Assembly: GCA_009684525.1 (NCBI GenBank)
Contig: WKKR01000003.1
Location: forward strand, 124,001 to 188,000
DNA: 64,000 bases
Origin: Geobacter sp.
GTDB lineage: Bacteria > Desulfobacterota > Desulfuromonadia > Geobacterales > DSM-12255
Reading direction: 5' to 3'
The position numbers and the translations under genes are program-made. Positions within the stretch are counted from its first letter, which is position 1. Each line of letters opens with the position of its first letter. The notes beneath the pieces are model-generated. The model saw nothing but the letters and a program-made list of their open reading frames with translations, ran no database searches and was not told the origin of the DNA. Shown here one piece after another: positions 9,009 through 18,096 of the stretch.

Positions 9009-10340
9009 GTGAGTGAATCGGCTATCCATCTGCCGCGCTACATGTCGGTCATAAACGACCTGAAACTGGTGCGCTTTCATGGGAAGGTGACCCAGGTGGT
9101 CGGTTTGGTAATCGAGGGTTACTGCCCCGATACTGCGGTTGGAAGCCTGTGCGAGATTCACACCACTGATGGAGACCCCATTCTTGCCGAAGTAGTAGGG
9201 TTCCGTGACAACAAGACGCTCCTGATGCCGTTGGGAGAGTTGCGGGGGGTGGGGCTGGGGAGCCTCATAACCATGCGTCGGCAAAAGGCATCCATGAGGG
9301 TGGGGCCTGGCCTGCTCGGTCGTGTTATTGACGGGCTCGGCATTCCCATCGACGATAAAGGGCCGATCGTTGCCGAGGAGGAATACCCCATTTACGCGAC
9401 ACCGGTCAATCCACTCAAGCGTTCTCCCATCAGAAAGCCGCTCGACTTGGGGATCAGGGCGATCAACGGCCTTTTGACCTGTGGCGAGGGGCAACGGGTG
9501 GGGATATTTGCCGGCTCCGGTGTGGGGAAGTCCACCATGCTCGGTATGATTGCCCGCTACACCGAAGCCGATATCAACGTGATAGCACTGATTGGGGAGC
9601 GTGGCCGGGAGCTGAGAGAGTTCATCGAAAAGGATCTGCAGGAAGAGGGCCTCAAGAAATCGGTGCTGGTGGTTGCCACATCCGATCAACCACCGCTGGT
9701 TCGCATGCGTGGCGCTTACATTGCCACAACCATTGCCGAATATTTCCAGTCCAAGGGGAAGAAGGTGCTCCTGATGATGGATTCGGCTACCCGGTTCGCT
9801 ATGGCCATGAGGGAAGTCGGATTGGCGATCGGTGAACCGCCGACAACCAAGGGGTATACGCCGTCGGTCTTTGCCGCTTTGCCCAAACTGCTTGAAAGGT
9901 CAGGCAACTTCCAGAACGGTAGCATCACGGGGCTCTATACTGTCCTGGTAGAAGGAGATGACTTCAATGAGCCGGTTTCCGATGCCATGCGGAGCATTCT
10001 TGACGGGCACATTACGCTTTCCCGCGAACTCGCAGCACGGAACGTCTATCCTCCCATCGATGTCCTGGCCAGTGCCAGCAGGGTCATGATCGATGTGACC
10101 GAGCGAGAGCAACAGCAGATGGCAGGGAAATTCAAGGAATTGATGGCAGTGTATCGACAGTCTGAAGACCTCATCAACATTGGTGCCTACAAGGCGGGGA
10201 GCAATCCGAAAATCGACAGCGCCATTGCCAAGATGGAAGATATGACCGCCTTCATAAAACAGGATATTCATAATGGCATCAGCATAGGTCAGGCAGTGGA
10301 AAAGCTGAAAGGGCTCTTTGGCGAAGGGCTGGCGCATTGA
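9009..10340 (+). CDS. fliI: Flagellum-specific ATPase FliI
   Basis: 443 residues with GTG start, 3 bases after fliH. Walker A GIFAGSGVGKST (about residue 170), catalytic GERGRE and Walker B region VLLMMDSATRFA are intact, together with GEPPTTKGYTPSVFA typical of the FliI/YscN family. It energises release and unfolding of type III flagellar substrates with FliH and FliJ. Confidence 0.97.
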   Translation: MSESAIHLPRYMSVINDLKLVRFHGKVTQVVGLVIEGYCPDTAVGSLCEIHTTDGDPILAEVVGFRDNKTLLMPLGELRGVGLGSLITMRRQKASMRVGPGLLGRVIDGLGIPIDDKGPIVAEEEYPIYATPVNPLKRSPIRKPLDLGIRAINGLLTCGEGQRVGIFAGSGVGKSTMLGMIARYTEADINVIALIGERGRELREFIEKDLQEEGLKKSVLVVATSDQPPLVRMRGAYIATTIAEYFQSKGKKVLLMMDSATRFAMAMREVGLAIGEPPTTKGYTPSVFAALPKLLERSGNFQNGSITGLYTVLVEGDDFNEPVSDAMRSILDGHITLSRELAARNVYPPIDVLASASRVMIDVTEREQQQMAGKFKELMAVYRQSEDLINIGAYKAGSNPKIDSAIAKMEDMTAFIKQDIHNGISIGQAVEKLKGLFGEGLAH

Positions 10341-10379
10341 CTCCGGACAAGATTGGAGTCGGGGTGGCAGGAGTAAAAG

Positions 10380-10817
10380 ATGCATAAGAAGGGATTCAAG
10401 CTTCAACAGGTATTGAACTACCGCAAGGAAGTCGAGAAGGTGCGGACACTGGAATTTGCGGATGCCAAGCGTGAATTAGAGCATGCTGCGGAGCGGTTGC
10501 GGCGCGAAGAAGAGCATGCGGCTCATGTTGCCCATGAGTTTGTCTGCAAACAGACGGATGGGATCGATGCCGTAGAGCTGCAGATGTATGCAAACTTCTT
10601 CCGGAAAAAGCAGGGCGAAATCAATCAGCAGCGTGATGAGGTCCACACCCTGGACTGCAAGGTTACCGAGAAGCGGGAGACCCTTCTGCATGCAGCAAAG
10701 GAAAAGAAAGTCCTTGAGACCTTCAAGGATCGTAAGATTGCAGCAGATGTGAAGGACGAGATGGCCAAGGACCGGCATTTCCTGGACGAGATTGCGATTC
10801 AGAAGAAAGGTCGCTGA
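10380..10817 (+). CDS. fliJ: Flagellar export protein FliJ
   Basis: 145-residue, almost entirely coiled-coil protein ([28 protein letters not shown] at the start is FliJ-like). It sits directly after fliI, where fliJ is normally found. FliJ is the central stalk of the export ATPase and an escort chaperone. Sequence conservation is low in this family, so the call rests on length, coiled coil, the N-terminal LxxVLxYR motif and position. Confidence 0.85.
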   Translation: MHKKGFKLQQVLNYRKEVEKVRTLEFADAKRELEHAAERLRREEEHAAHVAHEFVCKQTDGIDAVELQMYANFFRKKQGEINQQRDEVHTLDCKVTEKRETLLHAAKEKKVLETFKDRKIAADVKDEMAKDRHFLDEIAIQKKGR

Positions 10818-10822
10818 GACAG

Positions 10823-11377
10823 ATGAAAAAACTGGTCATAACCGTGCTTGTTGCAGGAGCCGTTGCAATCTGGCTCATCAGCGGGGGGGCGACGGTGCTG
10901 CACTCGGCGATGCCTGTGGGGGGAGCCGCTAAAGGGACTGATCCGGGCAAGCCGGAGGCCCAACAGAAGAACGTGGCGGAAGAGCTGATGGGGCTTGAGA
11001 AGCGTCGCCAACAGCTCATGGAGAAGGAAGCGGCACTTGCCGCCAAAGAACAGGAACTCAACCGGATCTCTTCCGGGCTCGATGCCCGTCTCAAGGCACT
11101 GAACGCAGCCCAGAAGAGCTTTGAGGATGCCCTTAATGAAAAGAAAAAGCGAGAAGCGGAGCTGGCAAATGCGAAATACATGAAAATGTTCAAGCTTCTC
11201 AAGGCCATGCGGCCGGAAGAGGCGGCCAAGATCATGGATAAGCTGGAGGAGCCGATTGCCATCGGTCTTCTAGAGAAATACGACCAGAAGACCGTACTGA
11301 AGCTGGCAAAATACATAAGCCAGCAACGGTTGTTGAAATGGATCAAGGAAAATCTTCAGTCAGGTATCAAGCGTTGA
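10823..11377 (+). CDS. MotE-like protein with membrane anchor, coiled coil and MgtE-N-like domain
   Basis: 184 residues. N-terminal membrane segment (about 4-22), a Gly/Pro-rich linker, a long coiled coil (about 50-112, EKRRQQLMEKEAALAAKEQEL), and a C-terminal FliG/MgtE-N-like helical module (MFKLLKAMRPEEAAKIMDKL, about 118-175). This architecture is that of the MotE/FlbB family of periplasmic motor proteins in other phyla. Six bases after fliJ and before fliK. The motor-associated role is inferred from family and position. Confidence 0.65.
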   Translation: MKKLVITVLVAGAVAIWLISGGATVLHSAMPVGGAAKGTDPGKPEAQQKNVAEELMGLEKRRQQLMEKEAALAAKEQELNRISSGLDARLKALNAAQKSFEDALNEKKKREAELANAKYMKMFKLLKAMRPEEAAKIMDKLEEPIAIGLLEKYDQKTVLKLAKYISQQRLLKWIKENLQSGIKR

Positions 11378-11456
11378 CGGTTTCTCCAGGATAACCGGGA
11401 AAGCCGGCTGTTCTGGGGTGGTGCAAAATCCAAAAATGAAAGGAGGTGAGACAGAT

Positions 11457-13160
11457 ATGGAAATGTCAATGATGTGCAGTATGGTGCAGGTTGCCAGTCA
11501 GAATGTCGTGACAGCAGGGAGTCCCGCAGGGGTTCAGGTTCAGGATGGGGCGGCTACTGCCGGCAAAGCCGGTAATGCTCCGGCGTTCGGGGAGTTGATT
11601 TCCCGACTGCTGGGTACTCCTCACCAGGAGATCGGTTCGGAAGCCGTTCTGCCGCTGGTACAGGGGAATAATGGTAATACTCCAGAAATGACGACTTCCG
11701 CTCCTCTGCTTGCAGAAGGGCAACTGTTGCAGGAGATGGGAACAACGGCAGAAAAGCCCGCGGACGAGAATGATTCGACCCTGCCAGACCCTGCAGTTCT
11801 TTCCGGGGAAAATGCAGCGGCACTATCGGTAATACATCTGCTCAATGCCCTTCACAACCAACTGACAGAAGGTCGGAAGGTGGGAAGCAGTGAAAGCGAA
11901 AGCGCAGATGCTCAAAAGGTTGAGCAACTCCTGGAAGAAGTCCGGAGCCTGATGACCCAGGGTGGTTCGTTGACTGAAGCCACGCAGGAGGAATTGCGCG
12001 GAGCCTTAAACCCTGCGACAACCATAAAGGAAGGAGAGTTGACAGGTCTCCTGATGAACGAGTCGGGCGGACAGCCGGACCAGACGAGTGAGGCACTGGA
12101 AACACTGACACAGCTCGTATCGGCGCTCAACAGCTCGCTCATGCAGGCACAGCAGGGGACGAACAATTCCTCTGCCGACCAGTCGGTCCTGCATGCAAAC
12201 GGGACAGCTCCGGCTCTTGCTCCAGTACAGGCAGGACCGGTCGAGCGGCGTGCAACTGAACAGCCGTCACCTATGAAGCTGACAGATAACAACACGGTCG
12301 GAAGCCTGACAGGGGCTGCCCCTGAAGTTACTCCCCCCGTTGCCCGGGATTCCTCCACGCAGGTTGCAGTTTCTACCGATCTCCATGAAGTAAAGGCCGG
12401 CAGATTCCTGCAGGAAAAAGCGATGTTTGCAGCCCAGGCGACCCAGAAGGGGACTGCCGGCGAGAGGATGGCTAGCGAAGAGCCTCTCCAGTCAGCTGCT
12501 GAGCAGGAGGGGATGGATCCCGGTAAGATCGAGATACTGGTGGTGAGCGAAGAATCTTCCGCCCAGGAACAGGGAACTGGCCTGGATCAGCGGAATTCGC
12601 AACCTTCCGATGTCAAGAAAGAAGGGCTCCAGCATGGCATGCACAACCTGTTTGCGAAAGAAGCGGCTTCCCAGCAGCTGGCAGCCGGACAGGCGACAGC
12701 ACCTGAGGGGACTGCCACACCGTCCCGAGAGCAGATCGTCAATCAGGTGAAGGAAAAACTGGCTGAGCATCGTTTTGTTGCCGACAGCAGCCAGGTTACC
12801 ATCAGGTTGCACCCAGAACATTTGGGTGAGCTGAAGATCAATGTGCGCATGGACGACCAGAAGGTGCGCGTGGAGATCGTAGCTGAGAATCAAACGGTGA
12901 AGGACGCATTGCTGCAGGGTGCTGACTCGCTGAAGGAAGCGCTGGCAAGGCAGAATGTGTCTATGGAGCGATTCGACGTTTCGACTGACAGTCGTCAGTT
13001 CTTCAACCAGGGTTTTCGCGAAGGGCGTCAGCAGGAGCAGCCGCAGGTTGCTCCCCGTCTGGCGAGTTGGTTGACCGGCCATGCCGCCGGAGAAGCGGAG
13101 CAAGCAGCGGTACCGTCCTGGAAACCTCAGGAAAACGCCCTGCTGGACATGATCATGTAA
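11457..13160 (+). CDS. fliK: Flagellar hook-length control protein FliK
   Basis: 567 residues. The long N-terminal part is low-complexity (Gln/Ala/Thr/Gly/Ser-rich), as usual for the secreted ruler. The conserved Flg_hook C-terminal domain is at about residues 430-520 (VTIRLHPEHLGELKINVRMDDQ, VRVEIVAENQTVKDALLQ). Start at ATG 11457, preceded by a near-perfect ribosome site AAAGGAGGTGA, rather than an upstream GTG at 11418. FliK sets hook length and switches FlhB substrate specificity. flgD follows with an equally strong ribosome site. Confidence 0.93.
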   Translation: MEMSMMCSMVQVASQNVVTAGSPAGVQVQDGAATAGKAGNAPAFGELISRLLGTPHQEIGSEAVLPLVQGNNGNTPEMTTSAPLLAEGQLLQEMGTTAEKPADENDSTLPDPAVLSGENAAALSVIHLLNALHNQLTEGRKVGSSESESADAQKVEQLLEEVRSLMTQGGSLTEATQEELRGALNPATTIKEGELTGLLMNESGGQPDQTSEALETLTQLVSALNSSLMQAQQGTNNSSADQSVLHANGTAPALAPVQAGPVERRATEQPSPMKLTDNNTVGSLTGAAPEVTPPVARDSSTQVAVSTDLHEVKAGRFLQEKAMFAAQATQKGTAGERMASEEPLQSAAEQEGMDPGKIEILVVSEESSAQEQGTGLDQRNSQPSDVKKEGLQHGMHNLFAKEAASQQLAAGQATAPEGTATPSREQIVNQVKEKLAEHRFVADSSQVTIRLHPEHLGELKINVRMDDQKVRVEIVAENQTVKDALLQGADSLKEALARQNVSMERFDVSTDSRQFFNQGFREGRQQEQPQVAPRLASWLTGHAAGEAEQAAVPSWKPQENALLDMIM

Positions 13161-13174
13161 AGGAGGTGACACCT

Positions 13175-13837
13175 ATGGTCAATGCAACTACTACAGCAAC
13201 TGACGCCAGTTCCGGCGCGGCCGCCATGAAAAAGGCGACCGGCATGAACAAGGATGATTTCCTGAAGCTGTTCATTGCGCAAATGCAGAACCAGGACCCG
13301 CTCAACCCCATGGACGGCACGCAGTTTGTCTCCCAGTTGGCACAGCTGACCCAGGTGGAGCAGGCGTACAATACCAATTCCAATCTGGAAAACCTGATCA
13401 ACGCCCAAGGGAATTCAACCAGTGTTGCAGCTGTTTCGTTCCTGGGGAATACCGTTACCGCCAAGGGCTCGCAGGTCAATCTTGCCGATGGCAGCCAGCC
13501 AACGCTCTCCTTTACCCTTGCATCATCTGCCCAAAAAGTGTCGGCAGAGATACGTGATGCAAACGGTGCCTTGGTGAGAACACTCACTGGGGGGAAGTGC
13601 CAGGAAGGGCTTAACAGCCTCACTTGGGATGGCAAAAGCAATACCGGCCAAGCTCTTCCCGCGGGGGCCTACACCTTTGCGGTCAAAGCAACCAATGCAA
13701 CCGGCCAGGAAGTTACCGCTACGACTCTGGTGCAGGGAAAGGTTGATGGCGTATCCCTGGAAGGGACGGTTCCTGTCCTCTCCCTGGGAGGAATAGACGT
13801 ACCGCTGGACGATATTATCAACGTGAAAGGAGCCTGA
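13175..13837 (+). CDS. flgD: Flagellar hook assembly (capping) protein FlgD
   Basis: 220 residues. N-terminal motif DDFLKLFIAQMQNQDPLNPMDG is diagnostic, followed by FVSQLAQLTQVEQ, and the C-terminal beta-domain has the FlgD Ig-like fold signature (LTWDGKSNTGQALPAGAYTFAVKA). Start ATG 13175 has AAAGGAGGTGA 5 bases upstream. FlgD caps the growing hook to polymerise FlgE and is later removed. One Cys (GGKCQEG) is present, uncommon in extracellular flagellar proteins. Confidence 0.96.
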   Translation: MVNATTTATDASSGAAAMKKATGMNKDDFLKLFIAQMQNQDPLNPMDGTQFVSQLAQLTQVEQAYNTNSNLENLINAQGNSTSVAAVSFLGNTVTAKGSQVNLADGSQPTLSFTLASSAQKVSAEIRDANGALVRTLTGGKCQEGLNSLTWDGKSNTGQALPAGAYTFAVKATNATGQEVTATTLVQGKVDGVSLEGTVPVLSLGGIDVPLDDIINVKGA

Positions 13838-13838
13838 T

Positions 13839-14225
13839 GTGGTTGACAGGATCTTCATCCCCAATCCGATCCAGGTCACCACGCCGCAACCTGCACCCCG
13901 GCCGAAACAGTCCGGCAGCGCAGAAAACCGTAACCAATTTGCCAGGATACTCGATGAAAAGCTTCCGTCGCAGGGAGTCCGGTTTTCCCAGCATGCCCAG
14001 GAACGGCTGCGGTCCCGGGGGATTACCCTGACCGAAAGCGATCTGCAGAAACTCGAAGGGGCAGTGGACAGCGTTGCCCAAAAAGGTGGACGAGAGTCGC
14101 TGGTAATGCTTGGCGATGCGGCACTGGTCGTCAGTGTGAAAAACCGCACCGTGGTTACGGCTGTCGACAGAGAATCGATGCGGGGAAACGTGTTTACCAA
14201 CATTGATTCAGCAGTGGTGATTTAG
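13839..14225 (+). CDS. Conserved flagellar operon protein (TIGR02530-type)
   Basis: 128 residues, GTG start one base after the flgD stop, with AAAGGAG upstream. The FSQHAQERLRSRGITLTESDLQKLEGAVDSVAQKGGRESLVML region matches the small 'flagellar operon protein' family found between flgD and flgE in many bacteria. Its function is not established; position suggests a hook-stage role. No signal peptide or membrane segment. Confidence 0.8.
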   Translation: MVDRIFIPNPIQVTTPQPAPRPKQSGSAENRNQFARILDEKLPSQGVRFSQHAQERLRSRGITLTESDLQKLEGAVDSVAQKGGRESLVMLGDAALVVSVKNRTVVTAVDRESMRGNVFTNIDSAVVI

Positions 14226-14253
14226 GCTAAAGAACAGCACGAACAACAGCAAT

Positions 14254-14307
14254 ACGGGCTGGCCCTCCAGAAGGAAGCCCGTGGGGTACCGACCGACTGA
14301 CGTACCC
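14254..14307 (+). other. Two hairpins in the flgE leader
   Basis: The 108-base gap before flgE contains ACGGGCT / AGCCCGT (14254-14260 with 14276-14282) and GGGTAC / GTACCC (14284-14289 with 14302-14307). No T run follows, so these look like leader or processing structures rather than terminators. flgE has a good ribosome site (AGAGGAGG) after them. Confidence 0.4.
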
Positions 14308-14333
14308 GACAACAAGAGCCAGAGGAGGCAATC

Positions 14334-15947
14334 ATGAGTATTACATCCGCAATGTTTACCGGTATCAGCGGTCTCTCCGCCAATGGTGAGGCAATATCGG
14401 TTCTCGGCAACAACATCTCCAACGTCAATACCACCGGCTTTAAATCAGGCAGGATGCTTTTCTCCGACGTTCTTTCCGCATCAGTCGGCAACAACTCCCA
14501 AGTCGGCCGCGGCGTCCAGATCCAGGCGGTCCAGAACAACTTCGGCCAAGGATCATTCGAGACCACCGAAAATGTGACCGACCTTGCCATCCAGGGCGAT
14601 GCCTTCTTTGTCGTGCAGAGCCCCGGTGAGGCCATGCGCTATACCAGGGCCGGCGCATTCAGCTTTGATGAAAACCAGATTCTCGTCAACCCGGACGGAC
14701 TTCAGGTCATGGGTTATGGTATCAACCAGACCACTGGGACGAGCAACGGGGTTTTAGGTGCCATTGACAAGACCAATTTCGCTACTCTCGCACCGAAGAT
14801 GACAACAACCCTCGAAACGGTTATGAACCTCGACTCCACCCAGACCATTCCCGGTGGCGTGAGTTCTGCGCTTACCCTGACTGGTAACCTGGACTCCGCC
14901 ACTGCCGTGGGGGGGACCGTCGGTCCTCTGGCTACAACCATAACCGACAGTAGCGGTGTGACGCGAGACGTCAACATTACCTTTACCAAGACGGCAGCCG
15001 ATTCCTGGTCATGGTCGGCTGACGTGACCGGTGCAACCCCGGCAACCGCTTCTGCTTCCGGTAGCATCACCTTCCCCGCTCCCACGGATGCCACCACCAG
15101 CATCACCATAGACGGCACTGCGCAGCAGGTTGTCTTCGGACTTTCCGGTGTGACGCAAAATGCCGCAGCATCCACCGCGGCTGTCTCAGCCACTACGACT
15201 ACCCCGGCTACCGCCTTCAGTACGACCGATCCGGTGGGAACCTCCAACTTCTCCAACAGCATGACCATCTACGATTCCCAGGGGAACCCGCATACCACCA
15301 CTACCTATTTTCGGAAAACCGGCGTCAACGCCTGGGAATGGCATTCCAACATAGCTGGGGGAACGCCTTCCTGGGTTGACGGGACACTCACCTACAGCAC
15401 GGGAGGCATTCTTACCTCTTCCGACGTCACCTCTCCGACTGCGGGACCGTCTGCCACCACTGCCCAGAACATCTCATTCCCCGGGGTTACCACTCCGCAA
15501 CCACTCCTTTTTGATTTCGGGGTGAATACCTCTACCCAGTACTCCAGCTCTTCCGTGGTGAATTCCAAGAATCAGGATGGCTATTATCAGGGGAGCCTGT
15601 CCAGCGTAGCCGTTGATGAAAAGGGTTATGTGGTTGGCGTTTACACCAACGGGCAGTCACAGAAATTCGCCCAGGTGGCATTGGCACGCTTTGCCTCCAC
15701 TGACGGGCTTTCCAAGGTGGGGGGGACACTCTATGAAGAGACCCTCGCATCAGGTCAGGCCCAGCTCACCGATGCGAGTACGCCAGGGGTCGGTAAGGTT
15801 CTCTCCAATTCACTGGAGCAGAGCAACGTCGATCTCGCAGCTCAGTTTGTGAAACTGATCCAGGCACAACGGGCTTTCTCGGCAAACTCCAAGACCATCA
15901 CCACTGCCGATGAGATGACCCAGGAAGTGCTGACCCTCAAGCGGTAA
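14334..15947 (+). CDS. flgE: Flagellar hook protein FlgE
   Basis: 537 residues. The N-terminal motif ISVLGNNISNVNTTGFKSGRMLFSD and the C-terminal LEQSNVDLAAQFVKLIQAQRAFSANSKTITTADEMTQEVLTLKR are the axial-family signatures. Between them is a Thr/Ser/Ala-rich surface domain (about 150-400) typical of hooks larger than the 402-residue enterobacterial protein. It polymerises into the hook under control of FlgD and FliK. It ends the first large operon: a strong hairpin follows. Confidence 0.96.
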   Translation: MSITSAMFTGISGLSANGEAISVLGNNISNVNTTGFKSGRMLFSDVLSASVGNNSQVGRGVQIQAVQNNFGQGSFETTENVTDLAIQGDAFFVVQSPGEAMRYTRAGAFSFDENQILVNPDGLQVMGYGINQTTGTSNGVLGAIDKTNFATLAPKMTTTLETVMNLDSTQTIPGGVSSALTLTGNLDSATAVGGTVGPLATTITDSSGVTRDVNITFTKTAADSWSWSADVTGATPATASASGSITFPAPTDATTSITIDGTAQQVVFGLSGVTQNAAASTAAVSATTTTPATAFSTTDPVGTSNFSNSMTIYDSQGNPHTTTTYFRKTGVNAWEWHSNIAGGTPSWVDGTLTYSTGGILTSSDVTSPTAGPSATTAQNISFPGVTTPQPLLFDFGVNTSTQYSSSSVVNSKNQDGYYQGSLSSVAVDEKGYVVGVYTNGQSQKFAQVALARFASTDGLSKVGGTLYEETLASGQAQLTDASTPGVGKVLSNSLEQSNVDLAAQFVKLIQAQRAFSANSKTITTADEMTQEVLTLKR

Positions 15948-15963
15948 TCTTTGTGACCACCCG

Positions 15964-15997
15964 AATTGGCTGGAGAGCATTGGCTCTCCAGCCAATT
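15964..15997 (+). terminator. Perfect 15-bp hairpin after flgE
   Basis: AATTGGCTGGAGAGC, loop ATTG, then its exact reverse complement. It begins 16 bases after the flgE stop. No T run follows, so it may be an mRNA 3'-end stabiliser or a factor-assisted terminator on either strand rather than a classical intrinsic terminator. Confidence 0.6.
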
Positions 15998-16017
15998 CCC
16001 TCCTGCTGACCCGAACT

Positions 16018-16031
16018 GTCAAATTCCTGAC
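16018..16031 (+). promoter_or_regulatory. Palindromic GTCA-N6-TGAC, candidate activator site for the fliL promoter
   Basis: GTCAAATTCCTGAC, a GTCA-N6-TGAC palindrome, ends 140 bp before the fliL sigma-54 -24 element. The same motif (GTCAAAACATTGAC) lies 141 bp before the flhA sigma-54 promoter. The shared sequence and spacing suggest an upstream activating site for an NtrC-type flagellar regulator. Confidence 0.55.
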
Positions 16032-16170
16032 CCACCTTCTTCCAAAAACCTGTCTCCGGATTACCCCCCTCTTTTTGCACCCGGCATAAAAACCTCGTTC
16101 AATGCGGAAGTTGCAGCTCTAGTGCCTGCTCGGGCGGACAAAGTCTTGACTTGGCAATCGGCAGCCATAC

Positions 16171-16186
16171 TGGCACCCCAGTTGCA
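16171..16186 (+). promoter_or_regulatory. Sigma-54 promoter of the fliL operon
   Basis: TGGCACCCCAGTTGCA is a full match to the sigma-54 consensus with correct spacing. The fliL start codon is 53 bases after the -12 element. It begins the fliLMNOPQR-flhB operon after the flgE hairpin. Confidence 0.85.
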
Positions 16187-16238
16187 AAGGGTCCGCCTGT
16201 GGTAAAAAGTTCTTGTAATGCGGAGAAGGAGGGAGTGG

Positions 16239-16757
16239 ATGGCTGCCAAAGATGAACAAGGCAAGGAAGAACAGGCGCCGGCAAGTAAGAAGAAGCTCTT
16301 CATCATTATCGGTGCAGCTGTTGGCGTAGTTATTCTGGCGGTTGTGCTGGTATTAACCCTCGGCGGTGGCAGCAAGAAAGAGGGGGGCGGAGAGGCAAAG
16401 GCTGAGAAAAAGGCCGGCAGCCATGGTGGCGGGGGTGCAGAAGGTGCACCTGTAGCTGGTACGGTGTTCCCCCTGGAGCCTTTCATAGTCAATATTTATG
16501 ACGGTCAGGAAGTACGCTACCTGAAGGTCAAGGTGGAGTTCGAGATGTCCGGCCCGGAGGTCAAGCCGGAGATAGATGCTCGCCAGGCGCCGCTTCGTGA
16601 TGCCATCCTGGTGCTGCTTACCACTAAGACACTGCAGGAGATTCAGGACCTGCAGGGCAAGAATCAATTGCGGGAAGAGATCTTGGCGGCAGTGAACAAG
16701 ATCCTCCCGCCGGGCAAGGTTACGCGCGTCTATTTCACCGATTTTGTGGTGCAGTAA
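16239..16757 (+). CDS. fliL: Flagellar basal body-associated protein FliL
   Basis: 172 residues: short cytoplasmic N-terminus, membrane segment about 21-43, a Gly/Lys/Glu-rich linker, then the FliL periplasmic domain (FPLEPFIVNIYDGQEVRYLKVKVEFEM, VLLTTKTLQEIQDLQGKNQLREEILAAVNKIL, VYFTDFVVQ at the C-terminus). ATG 16239 is preceded by GGAGAAGGAGGG; a longer start upstream is not needed. FliL associates with stators and supports torque. First gene of the switch/export operon. Confidence 0.94.
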   Translation: MAAKDEQGKEEQAPASKKKLFIIIGAAVGVVILAVVLVLTLGGGSKKEGGGEAKAEKKAGSHGGGGAEGAPVAGTVFPLEPFIVNIYDGQEVRYLKVKVEFEMSGPEVKPEIDARQAPLRDAILVLLTTKTLQEIQDLQGKNQLREEILAAVNKILPPGKVTRVYFTDFVVQ

Positions 16758-16805
16758 GGATGGAAACGGGTATGCACCGTTTCCTGGCGGAATAGGACTA
16801 CGGCT

Positions 16806-17786
16806 ATGGAGAACATCCTCACCAAGGAAGAGATCGACGCCCTCTTGTCGGCGGTTTTTGAAGGCAAGATCGACCCTGAAAAGGAATTGGCCAAGGAATC
16901 CGGGGGGGTAAGCAATTACAACCTCTTCAGTTCCGATTCCTCCAAAGGGTATATCCCGAATCTTGACATCATCTACGATAACTTCATCCGCTACAACCGG
17001 GCCAGTCTTTCCAACCGGTTGCGCAAGATTGTGGAGATCAAGAAGGGTGGCGCCCGCGCCTTCAAGTTCGATGATTTTCTGCAGACTCTTCCTTCGCCGG
17101 TCTGTCTGGCAATCTACAAGATCGATCCCCTCAAAGGTGCTGCGATGATAGCTTTCGACAGCACCCTGGTGTTTGCCATAGTCGATGCCATCCTGGGGGG
17201 AACCGGTACTCCCAAAATACCGGAGAACAACCGCACCTTTACCTCCATCGAGCTGAGGCTGGTGGAGAAAATCGTCAAGGACATGCTCGCCGACATGGAA
17301 AAGGCGTGGGCACCGTTGCACCAGACCCATATGAGCATGCTTAAGATGGAAATAAACCCGCGCATGGTCAGCATTGTGCCGCCGGACTACATGGTCATTA
17401 CCATGAGCCTGCAGATTCAGATCGAAGATACTGTGGGCAACTTGGCGTTTGTCTTGCCCTACATGACCATCGATCCGATTCGCGACAAGCTCAAGGCCGG
17501 TGCCCAATTCGACATGATGGCCGTTGACCCGCGCTGGTCCTACCGACTGTCCGAGGAGCTCTTGGAAGCACCGCTCGAATTGTCGGTGGAAATGGGTCAT
17601 GCGCAGATTACCCTGGCAGACCTTCTGCACCTCACCCCCGGCGATACGGTGATGCTGGACAATGTCCGTTCTGGAAACGAACTGATGATAACGGTTGGTG
17701 GTGTCGGAAAATTGCTGGGGCTGCCGGGAGTGCGTGGCGGCAACAAAGCGGTACAGGTAACAAAACTGGTTGAGAGAGGGGGCTAA
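16806..17786 (+). CDS. fliM: Flagellar motor switch protein FliM
   Basis: 326 residues. The N-terminal CheY-P-binding segment LTKEEIDALLSAV is present, the central CheC-like domain follows, and the C-terminal SpoA domain (about 240-322) pairs with FliN. With FliG and FliN it forms the C-ring that switches rotation. Normal length, and it is followed by fliN one base after the stop. Confidence 0.97.
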   Translation: MENILTKEEIDALLSAVFEGKIDPEKELAKESGGVSNYNLFSSDSSKGYIPNLDIIYDNFIRYNRASLSNRLRKIVEIKKGGARAFKFDDFLQTLPSPVCLAIYKIDPLKGAAMIAFDSTLVFAIVDAILGGTGTPKIPENNRTFTSIELRLVEKIVKDMLADMEKAWAPLHQTHMSMLKMEINPRMVSIVPPDYMVITMSLQIQIEDTVGNLAFVLPYMTIDPIRDKLKAGAQFDMMAVDPRWSYRLSEELLEAPLELSVEMGHAQITLADLLHLTPGDTVMLDNVRSGNELMITVGGVGKLLGLPGVRGGNKAVQVTKLVERGG

Positions 17787-17787
17787 G

Positions 17788-18096
17788 GTGGCAGATCCCG
17801 TTGACAACGTTGAAATAAAAGAACCCATCCCGGAAAAGAAGAGTCTTGATTTCATTCTGGATATTCCGCTGCAACTGACAGTGGAGCTGGGCAGAACCAA
17901 GCTGTTGGTCAAGGACGTCCTGGAGTTGAACCAGGGTTCGGTAGTCGAACTGACCAAGTTGGCCGGTGAGCCGCTGGACGTGTTTGTCAATTCCAAACTG
18001 GTTGCCCGCGGTGAAGCTGTAGTGATCAACGAAAAGTTCGGTATCCGCTTGGTTGATATTGTCAGTCCCAACGAACGGGTGGAGAAGGTGCTATGA
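17788..18096 (+). CDS. fliN: Flagellar motor switch protein FliN
   Basis: 102 residues with GTG start at 17788, one base after fliM. The SpoA/FliN domain is seen in ILDIPLQLTVELGRTKLLVKDVLELNQGSVVEL and ARGEAVVINEKFGIRLVDIVSP. A TTG 18 bases upstream, inside fliM, is a less likely start. C-ring base and export docking component. The stop overlaps fliO by 4 bases (ATGA). Confidence 0.95.
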   Translation: MADPVDNVEIKEPIPEKKSLDFILDIPLQLTVELGRTKLLVKDVLELNQGSVVELTKLAGEPLDVFVNSKLVARGEAVVINEKFGIRLVDIVSPNERVEKVL

